Below, piece by piece: positions 1-8,094 of a stretch of 64,000 nt of DNA; within the stretch, counting starts at the first letter, position 1; each line of letters begins with the position of its first letter. The notes under the pieces are model-generated. The model ran no database searches and was not told the origin of the DNA. It saw only the letters and a list, made by a program, of their open reading frames with translations. The DNA comes from Luteipulveratus halotolerans (GTDB lineage Bacteria; Actinomycetota; Actinomycetes; Actinomycetales; Dermatophilaceae): positions 124,001 to 188,000 of the forward strand of contig NZ_LAIR01000002.1 in the NCBI RefSeq assembly GCF_001247745.1. Direction: 5' to 3'. A program made the translations under genes and the position numbers.

Positions 1-933
1 ATCCCGATGATCCTGGTGATCGAGTGCGTCAACGGCGCAGTGTCGGCCTTCACGATGCCGTCGATGCAGGGGCTGGTCCCTCAGCTGGTCGAGCCGAGAC
101 TCCTGCAGCAGGCCAACGCGCTGATGTCGTTCGCGCGCTACGGCACGCAGATCCTCGGCCCGGTGGTGGCCGGCCTGATCGTGGCCGGCCCCGGTGGCGG
201 CTGGGCCCTGGCCGTCGACTCGCTGACCTACGTCATCGCCATCGTGGCCTTGGCTCGCATCGCGCTGCCGCCCGCTGCGCACAGCGGTGAGTCGATGCTG
301 GCCGACCTGCGTGAGGGCTGGCAGGAGTTCGCCTCGCGGACCTGGCTGTGGGTGATCGTCGTCGGCTTCGGCGTGCTCAACGCCATGACGGCCGGCGCCT
401 GGGCGGTGCTCGGCCCCTACATCGCCGAGACCGATCCCACCCTCGGCGTACGCGGCTGGAGCCTCGTCCTGAGCGCCCAGGCCGCCGGGGCGATCGTGAT
501 GACGCTGGTGCTGATGCGGACCCAGCTGAACCGACCGCTTCGGTCCGGGATGATCGGTGTCGCGCTCATGGGCGCGCCGATCTTCGTGCTCGGCGTGCGG
601 CCGATGACGCTGCTGCTCATGCCGATCGCGTTCGTCGCAGGCGTCGGCACCGAGGCCTTCGGCACCGGCTGGAGCGTGGCCATGATGGAGAACGTGCCCG
701 AGCACGCACAGTCGCGGGTGTGGTCCTACGACATGCTCGGCTCGTTCGTCGCGATCCCGATCGGGACGACGGTGTTCGGCTGGCTGGCCACGGCGACCGA
801 TCCGAGCAGGATCGTCGCAGTCACCGGCGTGGCCTACACCGTCATCGCCCTCGGGATCCTCCTCGTGCCAAGCGTCCGCAACCTCGGACGCGTGAAACCC
901 GTTGCGACAGAGGCGAGTTCGCTGGCCGGGTAG
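1..933 (+). CDS. MFS-type exporter, 5' end outside window
   Basis: This is the C-terminal 310 residues of a Major Facilitator protein; the frame is open from base 1, so the true start lies upstream. Several long hydrophobic segments alternate with short Arg-rich loops. The early stretch (QQANALMSFARYGTQILGP) matches the AN-L---R-----GP signature of the MFS_3 group (EntS or macrolide-efflux-like exporters). The protein should sit in the cytoplasmic membrane and export a small molecule by proton antiport. The substrate cannot be read from sequence. It ends about 100 bp before the convergent upp gene. Confidence 0.75.
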   Translation: MPMILVIECVNGAVSAFTMPSMQGLVPQLVEPRLLQQANALMSFARYGTQILGPVVAGLIVAGPGGGWALAVDSLTYVIAIVALARIALPPAAHSGESMLADLREGWQEFASRTWLWVIVVGFGVLNAMTAGAWAVLGPYIAETDPTLGVRGWSLVLSAQAAGAIVMTLVLMRTQLNRPLRSGMIGVALMGAPIFVLGVRPMTLLLMPIAFVAGVGTEAFGTGWSVAMMENVPEHAQSRVWSYDMLGSFVAIPIGTTVFGWLATATDPSRIVAVTGVAYTVIALGILLVPSVRNLGRVKPVATEASSLAG

Positions 934-1031
934 GCGTTGGGTTCGATCGTGGACGGAGGGCTCATCTCGGCGACGATGCCGGCTCGGGCGAGCCTGCGAG
1001 TCCGACCGGAGGAGGAGCCGAGATCAAGGGT

Positions 1032-1673
1032 TCATTGTGCGACGCCGTAGAGGCGGTCGCCCGCGTCGCCGAGGCCGGGGACGATGTAGCCGTGCTCGTT
1101 GAGCCGCTCGTCGATGGCGCCCGTGACCAGTGTGACCGGCACGTGCAGGTCACCGATCTGCTTCTTGAGCGCCTCGATCCCCTCGGGTGCGCACAGCAGC
1201 GTCACCGCGGTGATGTCGTCGGCGCCGCGCTCGACGAGGTATCGGATCGACATCGCGAGTGTGCCGCCGGTGGCGAGCATCGGGTCGATGACGTAGCACT
1301 GCCGGCCGGACAGGTCGTCGGGCAGCCGGTTGGCGTAGGTGACGGCCTCGAGCGTCTCCTCGTTGCGGGCCATCCCGAGGAAGCCGACCTCGGCCGACGG
1401 CAGCATGCGCACCATGCCCTCGAGCATGCCGAGCCCGGCCCGCAGGATCGGGACGACGAGAGGCTTGGGGTTGGCCAGCTTGATGCCGGTGGTCGGCGCG
1501 ACAGGCGTCTCGATCTCGAACGGCTCCGTGCGCACGTCGCGGGTCGCCTCGTAGGCGAGCAGCGTCATCAGCTCTTCGGCGAGGCGCCTGAACGTGGGGG
1601 AGTCGGTCTCCTTGGCGCGCAGGTACGTCAGCTTGTGGGCGATGAGCGGGTGGTCCGCGACGATGACGCGCAT
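1032..1673 (-). CDS. upp: Uracil phosphoribosyltransferase
   Basis: The 213-residue protein converts uracil and PRPP to UMP in pyrimidine salvage (cytosol). Length and sequence are typical of Upp: MRVIVADHPLIAHKLTYLR at the N terminus, the PRPP loop YVIDPMLATGGT near residue 130, and the uracil-binding C terminus YIVPGLGDAGDRLYG. The frame is open further upstream, but the ATG at 1673 gives the family start and sits 7 nt after a TAGAGT -10 box, so the mRNA is probably leaderless. The start is only 16 bp from the divergent tadA start. Confidence 0.95.
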   Translation of the reverse strand: MRVIVADHPLIAHKLTYLRAKETDSPTFRRLAEELMTLLAYEATRDVRTEPFEIETPVAPTTGIKLANPKPLVVPILRAGLGMLEGMVRMLPSAEVGFLGMARNEETLEAVTYANRLPDDLSGRQCYVIDPMLATGGTLAMSIRYLVERGADDITAVTLLCAPEGIEALKKQIGDLHVPVTLVTGAIDERLNEHGYIVPGLGDAGDRLYGVAQ

Positions 1674-1680
1674 GGGCCAG

Positions 1681-1686
1681 ACTCTA
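1681..1686 (-). promoter_or_regulatory. Leaderless -10 box of upp
   Basis: TAGAGT on the minus strand lies 7 nt before the upp ATG. It fits the actinobacterial TANNNT consensus at the distance expected for transcription starting at the start codon. No SD sequence is present. Confidence 0.5.
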
Positions 1687-1689
1687 GCT

Positions 1690-2169
1690 GTGACCGAGCT
1701 GCGCCCGCCTGCCGTCCATGCGTCGTACGCCGCGTGGCTGGGTCGACCTCTCGCGCTCGCCCGCGAGGCCGCGGCCGATGGTGACGTCCCTGTCGGCGCG
1801 GTGGTGGTCGACGGTGACGGGCAGGTCGTCGGCGACGGGCGCAACCGGCGTACGGCCGACGGCGACCCGCTCGCTCACGCCGAGGTGGTGGCGCTGCGTG
1901 CGGCGGCCGAGGCGCGCGGAGGCTGGCGGCTCGACGACTGCACGCTCGTGGTCACGCTCGAGCCATGCCCGATGTGCGCGGGCGCAGCGCTCCAGGCGCG
2001 CGTCCGACGGATCGTGCTCGGCGCCTGGGACCCCAAGGCCGGCGCGTGCGGCAGCGTCTGGGACGTCGCTCGCGAGCAGCGGGCGCCGCACTGGATCGAG
2101 GTCGTCGGCGGCATCCGTGAGCAGGAGTGCGCCGACCTGCTGACGGCGTTCTTCCGGGCGCGGCGCTAG
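1690..2169 (+). CDS. tadA: tRNA-specific adenosine deaminase
   Basis: A 159-residue zinc deaminase that makes inosine at the wobble position of tRNA-Arg(ACG). The zinc site is complete: HAE at residues 63-65, with the catalytic Glu65, and PCPMC at 92-96. The tail GSVWDVAREQRAPHWIEVVGGI is typical of TadA. The GTG at 1690 is preferred because upstream in-frame codons would run through the divergent upp start. The gene overlaps the convergent GPP34 gene by 3 bp at the stop codons. Confidence 0.92.
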   Translation: MTELRPPAVHASYAAWLGRPLALAREAAADGDVPVGAVVVDGDGQVVGDGRNRRTADGDPLAHAEVVALRAAAEARGGWRLDDCTLVVTLEPCPMCAGAALQARVRRIVLGAWDPKAGACGSVWDVAREQRAPHWIEVVGGIREQECADLLTAFFRARR

Positions 2170-2840
2170 CTGCTCACCGCACCGCCCGCAGCGCTGGAGA
2201 CGATCGCTGCCGTGATGGCCGCGTTGACGGCGGCCTGCGTCTGGGCGATCGCCTTGCCGACGGCGGCTCCGGCCCAGCTGCCGTCGGCGACCGCCTTGGC
2301 CCGCTTCTTCAGGTCTCGCTTCGGCAGGCCGCCGGCGTCAGGGAACACGGCCGGCACGGCGTCGATGGCGTGGACCAGCGAGATGAGGGTGGCGCCACGC
2401 GGTTCGACCGGCGCCGAGCCGAGCAGCTCACGCAGGAGCGCGTCACGCGTCGCCTCCTGAGCGTGCCGGTCGAGCACCGGCCACGTCGTCCGAGGGAAGA
2501 TCCCGAGGAAGGTCGAGCGCTCGGCCCGCACGGCTCCCTCGACGGCGAGACCGTCGTACAACCGACCGCGCAGCCCCTTGGCGACCTTGCCCAGCGCGTC
2601 CTTGGGCTTCTTGCCCTGCTTGGCGACGAAGTGGGCGAGTGCAGCGTCCAGGTGCGGGTTGCCGACCGGGCGCGCGTCTCGTACGAGCAGGCGGCCGCGG
2701 TCGTCCACGGTGACCTTCTCGAGCAGGGCGAGCTCGCTGAGCAGGGCCCCGGCGAGTCCGAGGTCGATCTTGTTGCCGGCGGCAATGAGTCGGCCGTCGG
2801 CGGCGGTGAGCTGCAGCAGGAGGTCCTCGGCGATCAGCAT
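2166..2840 (-). CDS. GPP34 (GOLPH3/VPS74) family phosphoprotein
   Basis: The 224-residue protein begins MLIAEDLLLQLTAADGRL, the N terminus of the GPP34 family, and continues with SELALLEKV and a C-terminal Ala-rich helix. Eukaryotic relatives bind phosphatidylinositol-4-phosphate at the Golgi. The actinobacterial members are common but their role is not established. The ATG at 2840 is chosen because the family start matches and a TACCGT -10 box lies 7 nt upstream. It is transcribed towards tadA. Confidence 0.85.
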   Translation of the reverse strand: MLIAEDLLLQLTAADGRLIAAGNKIDLGLAGALLSELALLEKVTVDDRGRLLVRDARPVGNPHLDAALAHFVAKQGKKPKDALGKVAKGLRGRLYDGLAVEGAVRAERSTFLGIFPRTTWPVLDRHAQEATRDALLRELLGSAPVEPRGATLISLVHAIDAVPAVFPDAGGLPKRDLKKRAKAVADGSWAGAAVGKAIAQTQAAVNAAITAAIVSSAAGGAVSS

Positions 2841-2847
2841 GTGGACG

Positions 2848-2853
2848 ACGGTA
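2848..2853 (-). promoter_or_regulatory. Leaderless -10 box of the GPP34 gene
   Basis: TACCGT on the minus strand, 7 nt before the ATG, with no SD sequence; it matches TANNNT spacing for a leaderless transcript. Confidence 0.45.
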
Positions 2854-2996
2854 GGACTCCGTCCTGCCGCGCGCATCGGCCGAAGGTCGTACATCCGCGC
2901 AGGAGATCCGTCCCGAGGATGAGCACGCCGACGTGACCTGCGCCATACTTCAGCGCGAATGATTGACCTCGCCGTTGGCAACCGGAAGGACTTCCG

Positions 2997-3806
2997 ATGA
3001 GCACGATCGACTACACCCGCAAGGGGACGGGCGAGCCCGTCGTCCTGATCCACGGCATCGGGCACCGGCGCGAGGCGTGGGGTCAGGTCTTCGACCGTCT
3101 CGCGGCGTCGTACGACGTCATCGCCATCGACCTGCCCGGTCACGGTCGGTCACCGGCCGAGCCCGAGAACAAGCACCAGCTCGAGCCCACGGTCGACGAG
3201 ATCGAGGAGCTGTTCGTCGAGCTCGGCGTCGACCGCCCGCACGTGGTCGGCAACTCGCTCGGCGGCCTGCTGGCGCTCGAGCTCGGTAAGCGGGGCAGCG
3301 TGCGTTCGGTGACGGCCCTGTCACCGGCGGCGTTCTGGGACGTGCGCGGCCGCGTGTGGGCGGCGACCTCGCTGACCGCGCTCAAGGCGATGGCGATGAC
3401 GCCGACGCCCGTGCTGCGGCTGTTCTCCGACAAGCCGCTGCTGCGCAAGGCGACGCTGTGGTCGCTCTACACCCACCCCGAGCGTCTCGACGGTGAGCGC
3501 GCGCTCGGTGACGCGCTGAGCCTGCGCCGCCGCAAGGCGTTCTTCCCGATCCTGAAGCAGGCGCCCACGGTCCGCTGGAGCGGCGAGACCGTCGTCCCGA
3601 CCACCGTCGCGTGGGCGGGCCAGGACCGGATCCTGCTGCCCTACCAGGCCAAGATCGCGCAGGCGGCGCTGCCGAAGGCGCGGCACGTGGTCGTCCCCGG
3701 CGTCGGTCACGTGCCGATGGAGGACGACCCCGACGCGATCGAGCAGGTCATCCGCGAGCAGCTGGCCGCAGTGCCGGCTGCCACGACGGCGACGCTGGCT
3801 TCCTGA
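2997..3806 (+). CDS. Alpha/beta-fold hydrolase
   Basis: A 269-residue cytosolic hydrolase. The oxyanion segment VLIHGIGHRREAW is near residue 16, the nucleophile elbow is GNSLGG near residue 82, an acid is expected in WAGQDRIL near 204, and the catalytic His is in GVGHVPMED near 238. All three catalytic positions look intact. The ATG at 2997 has a GGAAGG ribosome site 8-9 nt upstream. The substrate is unknown; esterases, haloperoxidases and ring-cleavage-product hydrolases share this pattern. Confidence 0.85.
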   Translation: MSTIDYTRKGTGEPVVLIHGIGHRREAWGQVFDRLAASYDVIAIDLPGHGRSPAEPENKHQLEPTVDEIEELFVELGVDRPHVVGNSLGGLLALELGKRGSVRSVTALSPAAFWDVRGRVWAATSLTALKAMAMTPTPVLRLFSDKPLLRKATLWSLYTHPERLDGERALGDALSLRRRKAFFPILKQAPTVRWSGETVVPTTVAWAGQDRILLPYQAKIAQAALPKARHVVVPGVGHVPMEDDPDAIEQVIREQLAAVPAATTATLAS

Positions 3807-3849
3807 CTCGTACGCCGGTCGGTCATCTCTCCCTGCCCGCCCAGCACCT

Positions 3850-3917
3850 GAGACGACCCACTCTTTGCGAGACGACCCGCCGATCCGCGGGTCGTCTCGC
3901 AGAGAGCGGGTCGTCTC
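3850..3917. repeat. Four-arm nested palindrome, copy 1
   Basis: Between two convergent genes there are two direct copies of GAGACGACCC (3850-3864 and 3867-3880), then two inverted copies (3887-3900 and 3903-3917). The inner arms pair perfectly over 14 bp with a 6-nt loop. The outer arms pair 14 of 15. A close copy lies at 29586-29655. It could act as a two-way terminator or a REP-like element. Confidence 0.7.
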
Positions 3918-3939
3918 GGCTGTCAGCGGGGAGGCCGAC

Positions 3940-5136
3940 TCAGGTCGTCGGGTCGCTGATCGGCTGCTTGGGCAGCTTGCGGACCTTGGCGCGTCGGCGG
4001 CGACGCTCGGGCACCATCGAGCGCATCTCCTCGAGGCGGCCGAAGCACAGCAGCCGGTCCTCGGGCTCCAGGACAAGGCCGCGGCTCGGGTTGGGGATCA
4101 CGCTCGTACCCCGGTGCATGGTGAGCACCGTGATGTCGCGCTCTTCGAGGCCTGACTCGCGCAAGGTCATGCCGACCAGGTCGGCGCTGCCGCGCACGAC
4201 GAGCTCGGCGACGCCGTAACCCGTTGAGACAGTAAGGCGTTGGCGTACGTCGATCTCGGGGAAGGCCACCTGGTTGGAGATGTGGTCGATGATCGCGCCG
4301 GCGACGTCGAGCTTGGTCGCGGTCTCGATGCCTTCGAGGCCGGGGGAGGAGTTGACCTCCATCACCAGCGGTCCCTGGTCGCTCTCGAGCATGTCGACGC
4401 CGGCGACGCGCAGACCCATGATCTGCGCAGAGCGCACCGCAGCCTCCTCGAACTCCTTCGGCAGCTCGACGGACTCGACCGCACCGCCCCGGTGGACGTT
4501 GGAGCGGAACTCATCGCCCGAGGCCCGCCGACGCATCGCCGCGACCACGCGGTCGCCGACGACGAGCGCGCGGATGTCGCGCCCCTTGGACTCGGCCACG
4601 AACCGCTGGATCAGGACGTTCTGGTTGGTGCTGTGGAGTGTCTCGATGATCGCCTCGGCGACGTTGACCTCGGGCGCCAGGATGACGCCGATGCCCTGCG
4701 TGCCCTCGAGCAGCTTGATGACGACCGGTGCCCCACCGACCCGCTCGATGGCGTCGCGCACGTCGGCGCGGTTGCGTACGAACGCCGTCGCCGGCATCCC
4801 GATGTTGTGGCGCGACAGGATCTGCGTGGCGCGCAGCTTGTCGCGGGCGTTGGCGATGCCGTGCGCCGTGTTGGGCGTGTAGACGTCCATCTGCTCGAAC
4901 TGCCGCACGACAGCGGTGCCGAAGTAGGTGATCGAGCTGCCGATGCGGGGCACGATCGCGTCGTAGTCGGACAGCGGGCGCCCGCGGTACTGCAGGTCGG
5001 GCTCGTCACCCGACAGGTCGATCGCGAAGCGCAGCGTGTTGAGGACCTTGACCTCGTGGCCACGGTCGAGCGCAGCGCTGCGCAGGCGCTGTGTGGAGTA
5101 CGCACGCGGCGCGCGCGAGAGGATGGCGAGCTTCAT
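3940..5136 (-). CDS. rimK: RimK-type ATP-grasp ligase with C-terminal TrkA_C-like domain
   Basis: A 398-residue protein. Residues about 1-290 form a RimK ATP-grasp ligase: MKLAILSRAPRAYSTQRL start, ATP-site segment VVIKLLEGTQGIGV and metal-binding MEVNSSPGLEGIE. E. coli RimK adds glutamates to the C terminus of ribosomal protein S6. Residues about 310-380 (VRGSADLVGMTLRESGL through LVLEPEDRLLCFG) look like a TrkA_C/RCK-C ligand-binding domain, which could sense a small molecule. The start at 5136 is 17 bp from the divergent retropepsin-like gene, its expected functional partner. Confidence 0.87.
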   Translation of the reverse strand: MKLAILSRAPRAYSTQRLRSAALDRGHEVKVLNTLRFAIDLSGDEPDLQYRGRPLSDYDAIVPRIGSSITYFGTAVVRQFEQMDVYTPNTAHGIANARDKLRATQILSRHNIGMPATAFVRNRADVRDAIERVGGAPVVIKLLEGTQGIGVILAPEVNVAEAIIETLHSTNQNVLIQRFVAESKGRDIRALVVGDRVVAAMRRRASGDEFRSNVHRGGAVESVELPKEFEEAAVRSAQIMGLRVAGVDMLESDQGPLVMEVNSSPGLEGIETATKLDVAGAIIDHISNQVAFPEIDVRQRLTVSTGYGVAELVVRGSADLVGMTLRESGLEERDITVLTMHRGTSVIPNPSRGLVLEPEDRLLCFGRLEEMRSMVPERRRRRAKVRKLPKQPISDPTT

Positions 5137-5153
5137 GGGGGACACCTGGAAAG

Positions 5154-5639
5154 ATGGGACACGTGCCAGAGCCGCCCCATTCAAGCACCCTCATCGGGTG
5201 GCGTGAGTGGGTACGCCTGCCCGGCACCGATGTGCGCTGGATGAAGGCCAAGATCGACACCGGCGCACGCACCTCCTCCCTCCACGCGTTCGACGTCGAG
5301 GAGCTCACGCGCGACGGCCGGGAGTGGGTCCGCTTCTCCGTTCACCCCTGGCAGCACAGCGACGAGGACGCCGTCGTGCTGGAGCGTCCGGTGCACGACC
5401 GCCGGCTCGTCCGCAGCTCCAACGGGCACGAGCAGGAGCGCATCGTCGTCCAGCTCGACCTGGTGCTCGTACGCCGGCGCCTCACCGCCGAGGTCACCCT
5501 CGCCGACCGCGACGCGATGGGGTTCCGGATGCTCGTCGGCCGTGAGGCCCTGGAGCGCGGTTACGTCGTCGACTCGCGCCGCTCGTGGGTCGGCGGTCGT
5601 CCGCGAAGGCTGGTCCGCGACAAGAACGCCGGCCGCTGA
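5154..5639 (+). CDS. RimB-like retropepsin-type protease
   Basis: A 161-residue single-domain aspartyl-protease-like protein of the family once named ATP-dependent zinc protease (PF05618). The active-site segment KIDTGARTSSLHA near residue 35 carries the Asp-Thr-Gly triad expected of a dimeric retropepsin. MGFRMLVGREAL is the second conserved block. In pseudomonads RimB trims glutamate tails added by RimK, and the divergent neighbour is rimK. ATG 5154 is used; GTG 5163 is also possible. Confidence 0.82.
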   Translation: MGHVPEPPHSSTLIGWREWVRLPGTDVRWMKAKIDTGARTSSLHAFDVEELTRDGREWVRFSVHPWQHSDEDAVVLERPVHDRRLVRSSNGHEQERIVVQLDLVLVRRRLTAEVTLADRDAMGFRMLVGREALERGYVVDSRRSWVGGRPRRLVRDKNAGR

Positions 5640-5652
5640 ACCTCGGCCGGTC

Positions 5653-6873
5653 TCAGTCCTCGGCGGGCAGCAGGTAGTGCGTCTGCCCCGACCAGGTCGC
5701 CGTGACGTACGCCGCCGTCGACGCCGCGTCCATCGTCGTCCAGTCCGGGGTGTACTCGGCCTGATCGCGGCCGATCCGTCGGCCCAGCTCGACGATCTCG
5801 TTGCTGGCCGGGTTGCGTTCGGTGTCGTAGACCTTGAGGGCGTCGACGAGGCTGGGCGTGGTGGTCATCGCTTCTTCGAGCCCGAGGGCGTCCTGGAGCG
5901 CCTTCGTCGCTCCGCTGCCGGTGTGCGGGCGAGTGACGGCGTTGGCGTCGCCGGCGAGCAGGAAGGGCGCATCGGCGCTCGTCCGCAGCGTGAGGTCGAC
6001 CACCGGCTGGAGGCCCAGGCCGTCTGCCGGAGTCGCGGTGATGATCTGGTTGATCCGAGCAGGCAGTCGCGCTGCAGCGAGCTCACGGCTCCACGCCAGC
6101 AGTCCGTCGACCGCGGTGTCGGGCGCGAAAACCCCTCGTAGTGGGTCGATCTCGGTCTCGGTGGGCGGCTCGGCGTACATCACCCAGTTGATCAACCGGC
6201 CACCGTGCGCGTCGGGAATGGCGTAGACGATCAGGTGGCCGCCGTCGTACATCACGGTGAGGCCGGTGTCGGAGAGCAGCTCGGTGAGCTCACGGTCGTG
6301 CTCGATGCTGCGCAACGGTGTGACGCCTCGGAAGGCCACGTAGCCGGCGTACGCGGGGGCGGCGTGCGGCTCGACCAGGCCGCGTACGACCGAGCGATGA
6401 CCGTCGGCCCCGATGACCAGGTCGTACGCCGTGTCGGGCTCTCCCTCGACACTCACCACGGCGCGCCCATCGCTGTCGCGGCGCAGGCCGGTGACACGAC
6501 GCCCGGTGAGGTACGACTCGTCAGGAACGTTGGTACGCAACGACTTCCACAGCAGACCCCAGTTGCACGTGATGAGCTGAGGCGTCTGCCGCCACAGCTC
6601 GCGCCACCCGTCGCCACTGGACTCGCGCGTCAGCCACAGGCGGTGCGGGATCGACAGCGCGGGTGCGTCAGACGGCAGGTAGCCCTTGGACAGGAGCGTC
6701 GCGTGCAGCGGTGTCGGGAGAGCGATGCCGAAGCCGCGGTCGGTGAGGTCGCCGTCGCTGCGTTCGAGCACGGTCACGTCGTGCCCCGCCCGGCTGATGG
6801 CCATCGCGCAGGCACAGCCGGCGATGCTGCCTCCGACGACGGCAACGGACAGGCGGTCGACGGGCGTGCTCGT
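5653..6873 (-). CDS. FAD-dependent monooxygenase, apparent ACG start
   Basis: A 406-residue PHBH-like flavin monooxygenase. The FAD-binding segment VAVVGGSIAGCACA, the DG motif LVIGADGHRSVVRG and the second FAD motif PFLLAGDANAVTRPHTGSGA are all present. The dinucleotide-binding start lies upstream of the first ATG (6804), so translation must begin earlier. No ATG, GTG or TTG exists between 6804 and the upstream stop. An ACG at 6871-6873 follows AAGGAG with a 4-nt spacer and would give STPVDRLSVAVVGG. Either ACG is used or an ATG mutated to ACG. The substrate is unknown. Confidence 0.75.
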   Translation of the reverse strand, partial: TSTPVDRLSVAVVGGSIAGCACAMAISRAGHDVTVLERSDGDLTDRGFGIALPTPLHATLLSKGYLPSDAPALSIPHRLWLTRESSGDGWRELWRQTPQLITCNWGLLWKSLRTNVPDESYLTGRRVTGLRRDSDGRAVVSVEGEPDTAYDLVIGADGHRSVVRGLVEPHAAPAYAGYVAFRGVTPLRSIEHDRELTELLSDTGLTVMYDGGHLIVYAIPDAHGGRLINWVMYAEPPTETEIDPLRGVFAPDTAVDGLLAWSRELAAARLPARINQIITATPADGLGLQPVVDLTLRTSADAPFLLAGDANAVTRPHTGSGATKALQDALGLEEAMTTTPSLVDALKVYDTERNPASNEIVELGRRIGRDQAEYTPDWTTMDAASTAAYVTATWSGQTHYLLPAED

Positions 6874-7074
6874 ACGTCTCCTTCGCAGCGGCGTGGTCGC
6901 ACGCCCATTGAGTCATCCGGATGTCGGCCGGGTCACGACTTTTTCGCTGCAGCTGCGGTCCGGAAGCATGCCCGAGCACGCCCAGGCACTCCCGCGCAAG
7001 GTGCTGTCCCGTGTGGTGGTCGTGGCGCCACGGCGAGGCACTCACGATCGCCTCGCCGGACGCGATGCGGCTGC

Positions 7075-7677
7075 TCAGGAGCTGAAGGGCGGTTCGATGA
7101 GGTCCGCGAACCATCCCCTCCGGTCCGCATACAGCGCGACATCTAGGGCGGTGAATGCCGCGTGAGCATCGCCTGAGGGCGACTCGGCCAGGACTCTTCG
7201 CACACCTTCCAGAGGCGTGTCGTCTCGAAAGCCTGCCTTGGCGAAATGCGCCATCAACGCCATCGTGTCGGTAGAGCGCTCTGCGAAGCGCGTTCTTACG
7301 TGACCCCAACTCCCGCTCCGGCGTTCGAGAAGCGACGTGCAGCCGCTGAAGACGAGCGCTGCGGGGGAGGCCCACGTGCGCTCGCAGGGTAGGTGTACGC
7401 CTGCCTGGGTAGATGTCGCAGCAACGTTGAGCAGGTCCTCATCGTCGACCCACCCGTGGAGGTCGCAGACCACGAGCTCGCCGGGGCGTATGGAGTGCAG
7501 TGCGCTCGCAACCTCGTGCGGGAGGCCCACCGGCCTCGACTCAACCTGTGCTGCCCATCCGGCATGTTCTGCGCGCTCGAGCAGGTCTGACATGCGACCT
7601 ACATATCGATCGAACCGTGAGTCTGCGGTCGTGTAGATGTGCCGGATCATCCACCCCGGGTCGTCGACGTCGTCCAT
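7075..7677 (-). CDS. Conserved-looking hypothetical protein
   Basis: A 200-residue soluble protein starting MDDVDDPGWMIRH. I do not recognise a family. It has a hydrophobic core strand ELVVCDLHGWVDDEDLL, then PCERTWASPAALVFSGC, and an Ala-rich C-terminal helix region ending IEPPFSS. No signal peptide or membrane segment is visible. The frame is open upstream into the tRNA-Ser region, so the start at 7677 is an inference from where protein-like composition begins. Confidence 0.55.
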   Translation of the reverse strand: MDDVDDPGWMIRHIYTTADSRFDRYVGRMSDLLERAEHAGWAAQVESRPVGLPHEVASALHSIRPGELVVCDLHGWVDDEDLLNVAATSTQAGVHLPCERTWASPAALVFSGCTSLLERRSGSWGHVRTRFAERSTDTMALMAHFAKAGFRDDTPLEGVRRVLAESPSGDAHAAFTALDVALYADRRGWFADLIEPPFSS

Positions 7678-7810
7678 ACGACTGACAATTCCACGGCTTG
7701 TCCGCACGGGGTTGCATCCGGTGCCGCTGCGGTGGTGGGAGCCGTCGCGGTCGGGTCCGCTCCTGCGTCGCGTTCCCGAGCCGCTCCTCGCTGCATCCCT
7801 GCGCCACCGC

Positions 7811-7854
7811 ATACGAAAAGCCCCCGGTCGCACGCTCCCGGGGGCTTTTCGTAT
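7811..7854 (-). terminator. Terminator of tRNA-Ser(CGA)
   Basis: A perfect 17-bp stem (7811-7827 with 7838-7854) with a GC-rich core and AAAAG/CTTTT ends, directly after the tRNA 3' end. Confidence 0.85.
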
Positions 7855-7943
7855 GGCGGTGGCGGTGGGATTTGAACCCACGGTGGAGTTGCCCCCACAC
7901 ACGCTTTCGAGGCGTGCTCCTTAGGCCGCTCGGACACGCCACC
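7854..7943 (-). tRNA. tRNA-Ser(CGA)
   Basis: A 90-nt tRNA read on the minus strand: acceptor GGTGGCG pairing with CGCCACC, D-arm TCCGAGCGGCC, anticodon loop CTCGAAA (anticodon CGA), the long variable arm typical of class II serine tRNAs, T-loop TTCAAAT and an encoded CCA end. It reads UCG codons. Confidence 0.95.
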
Positions 7944-8094
7944 GCCGAAGACGGTACCCGAGCCACGCCCGTACGCGAAATCGGCCCGCCCGGTGCGGCG
8001 AAGTTCACCGGTGCGTCGCCCCACGAGACCGCCGGCGTTCACCCGGCGGCAGTGCGATGAGTCGTTCGGCCCACCACCTGCGAAAGGTCCACCC

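Noticed and set aside
348..1784. A 478-codon frame across the MFS and upp genes
   Set aside because: It crosses two real genes in a wrong frame or strand, and its composition (runs of Arg, Ala and Asp) is not protein-like.
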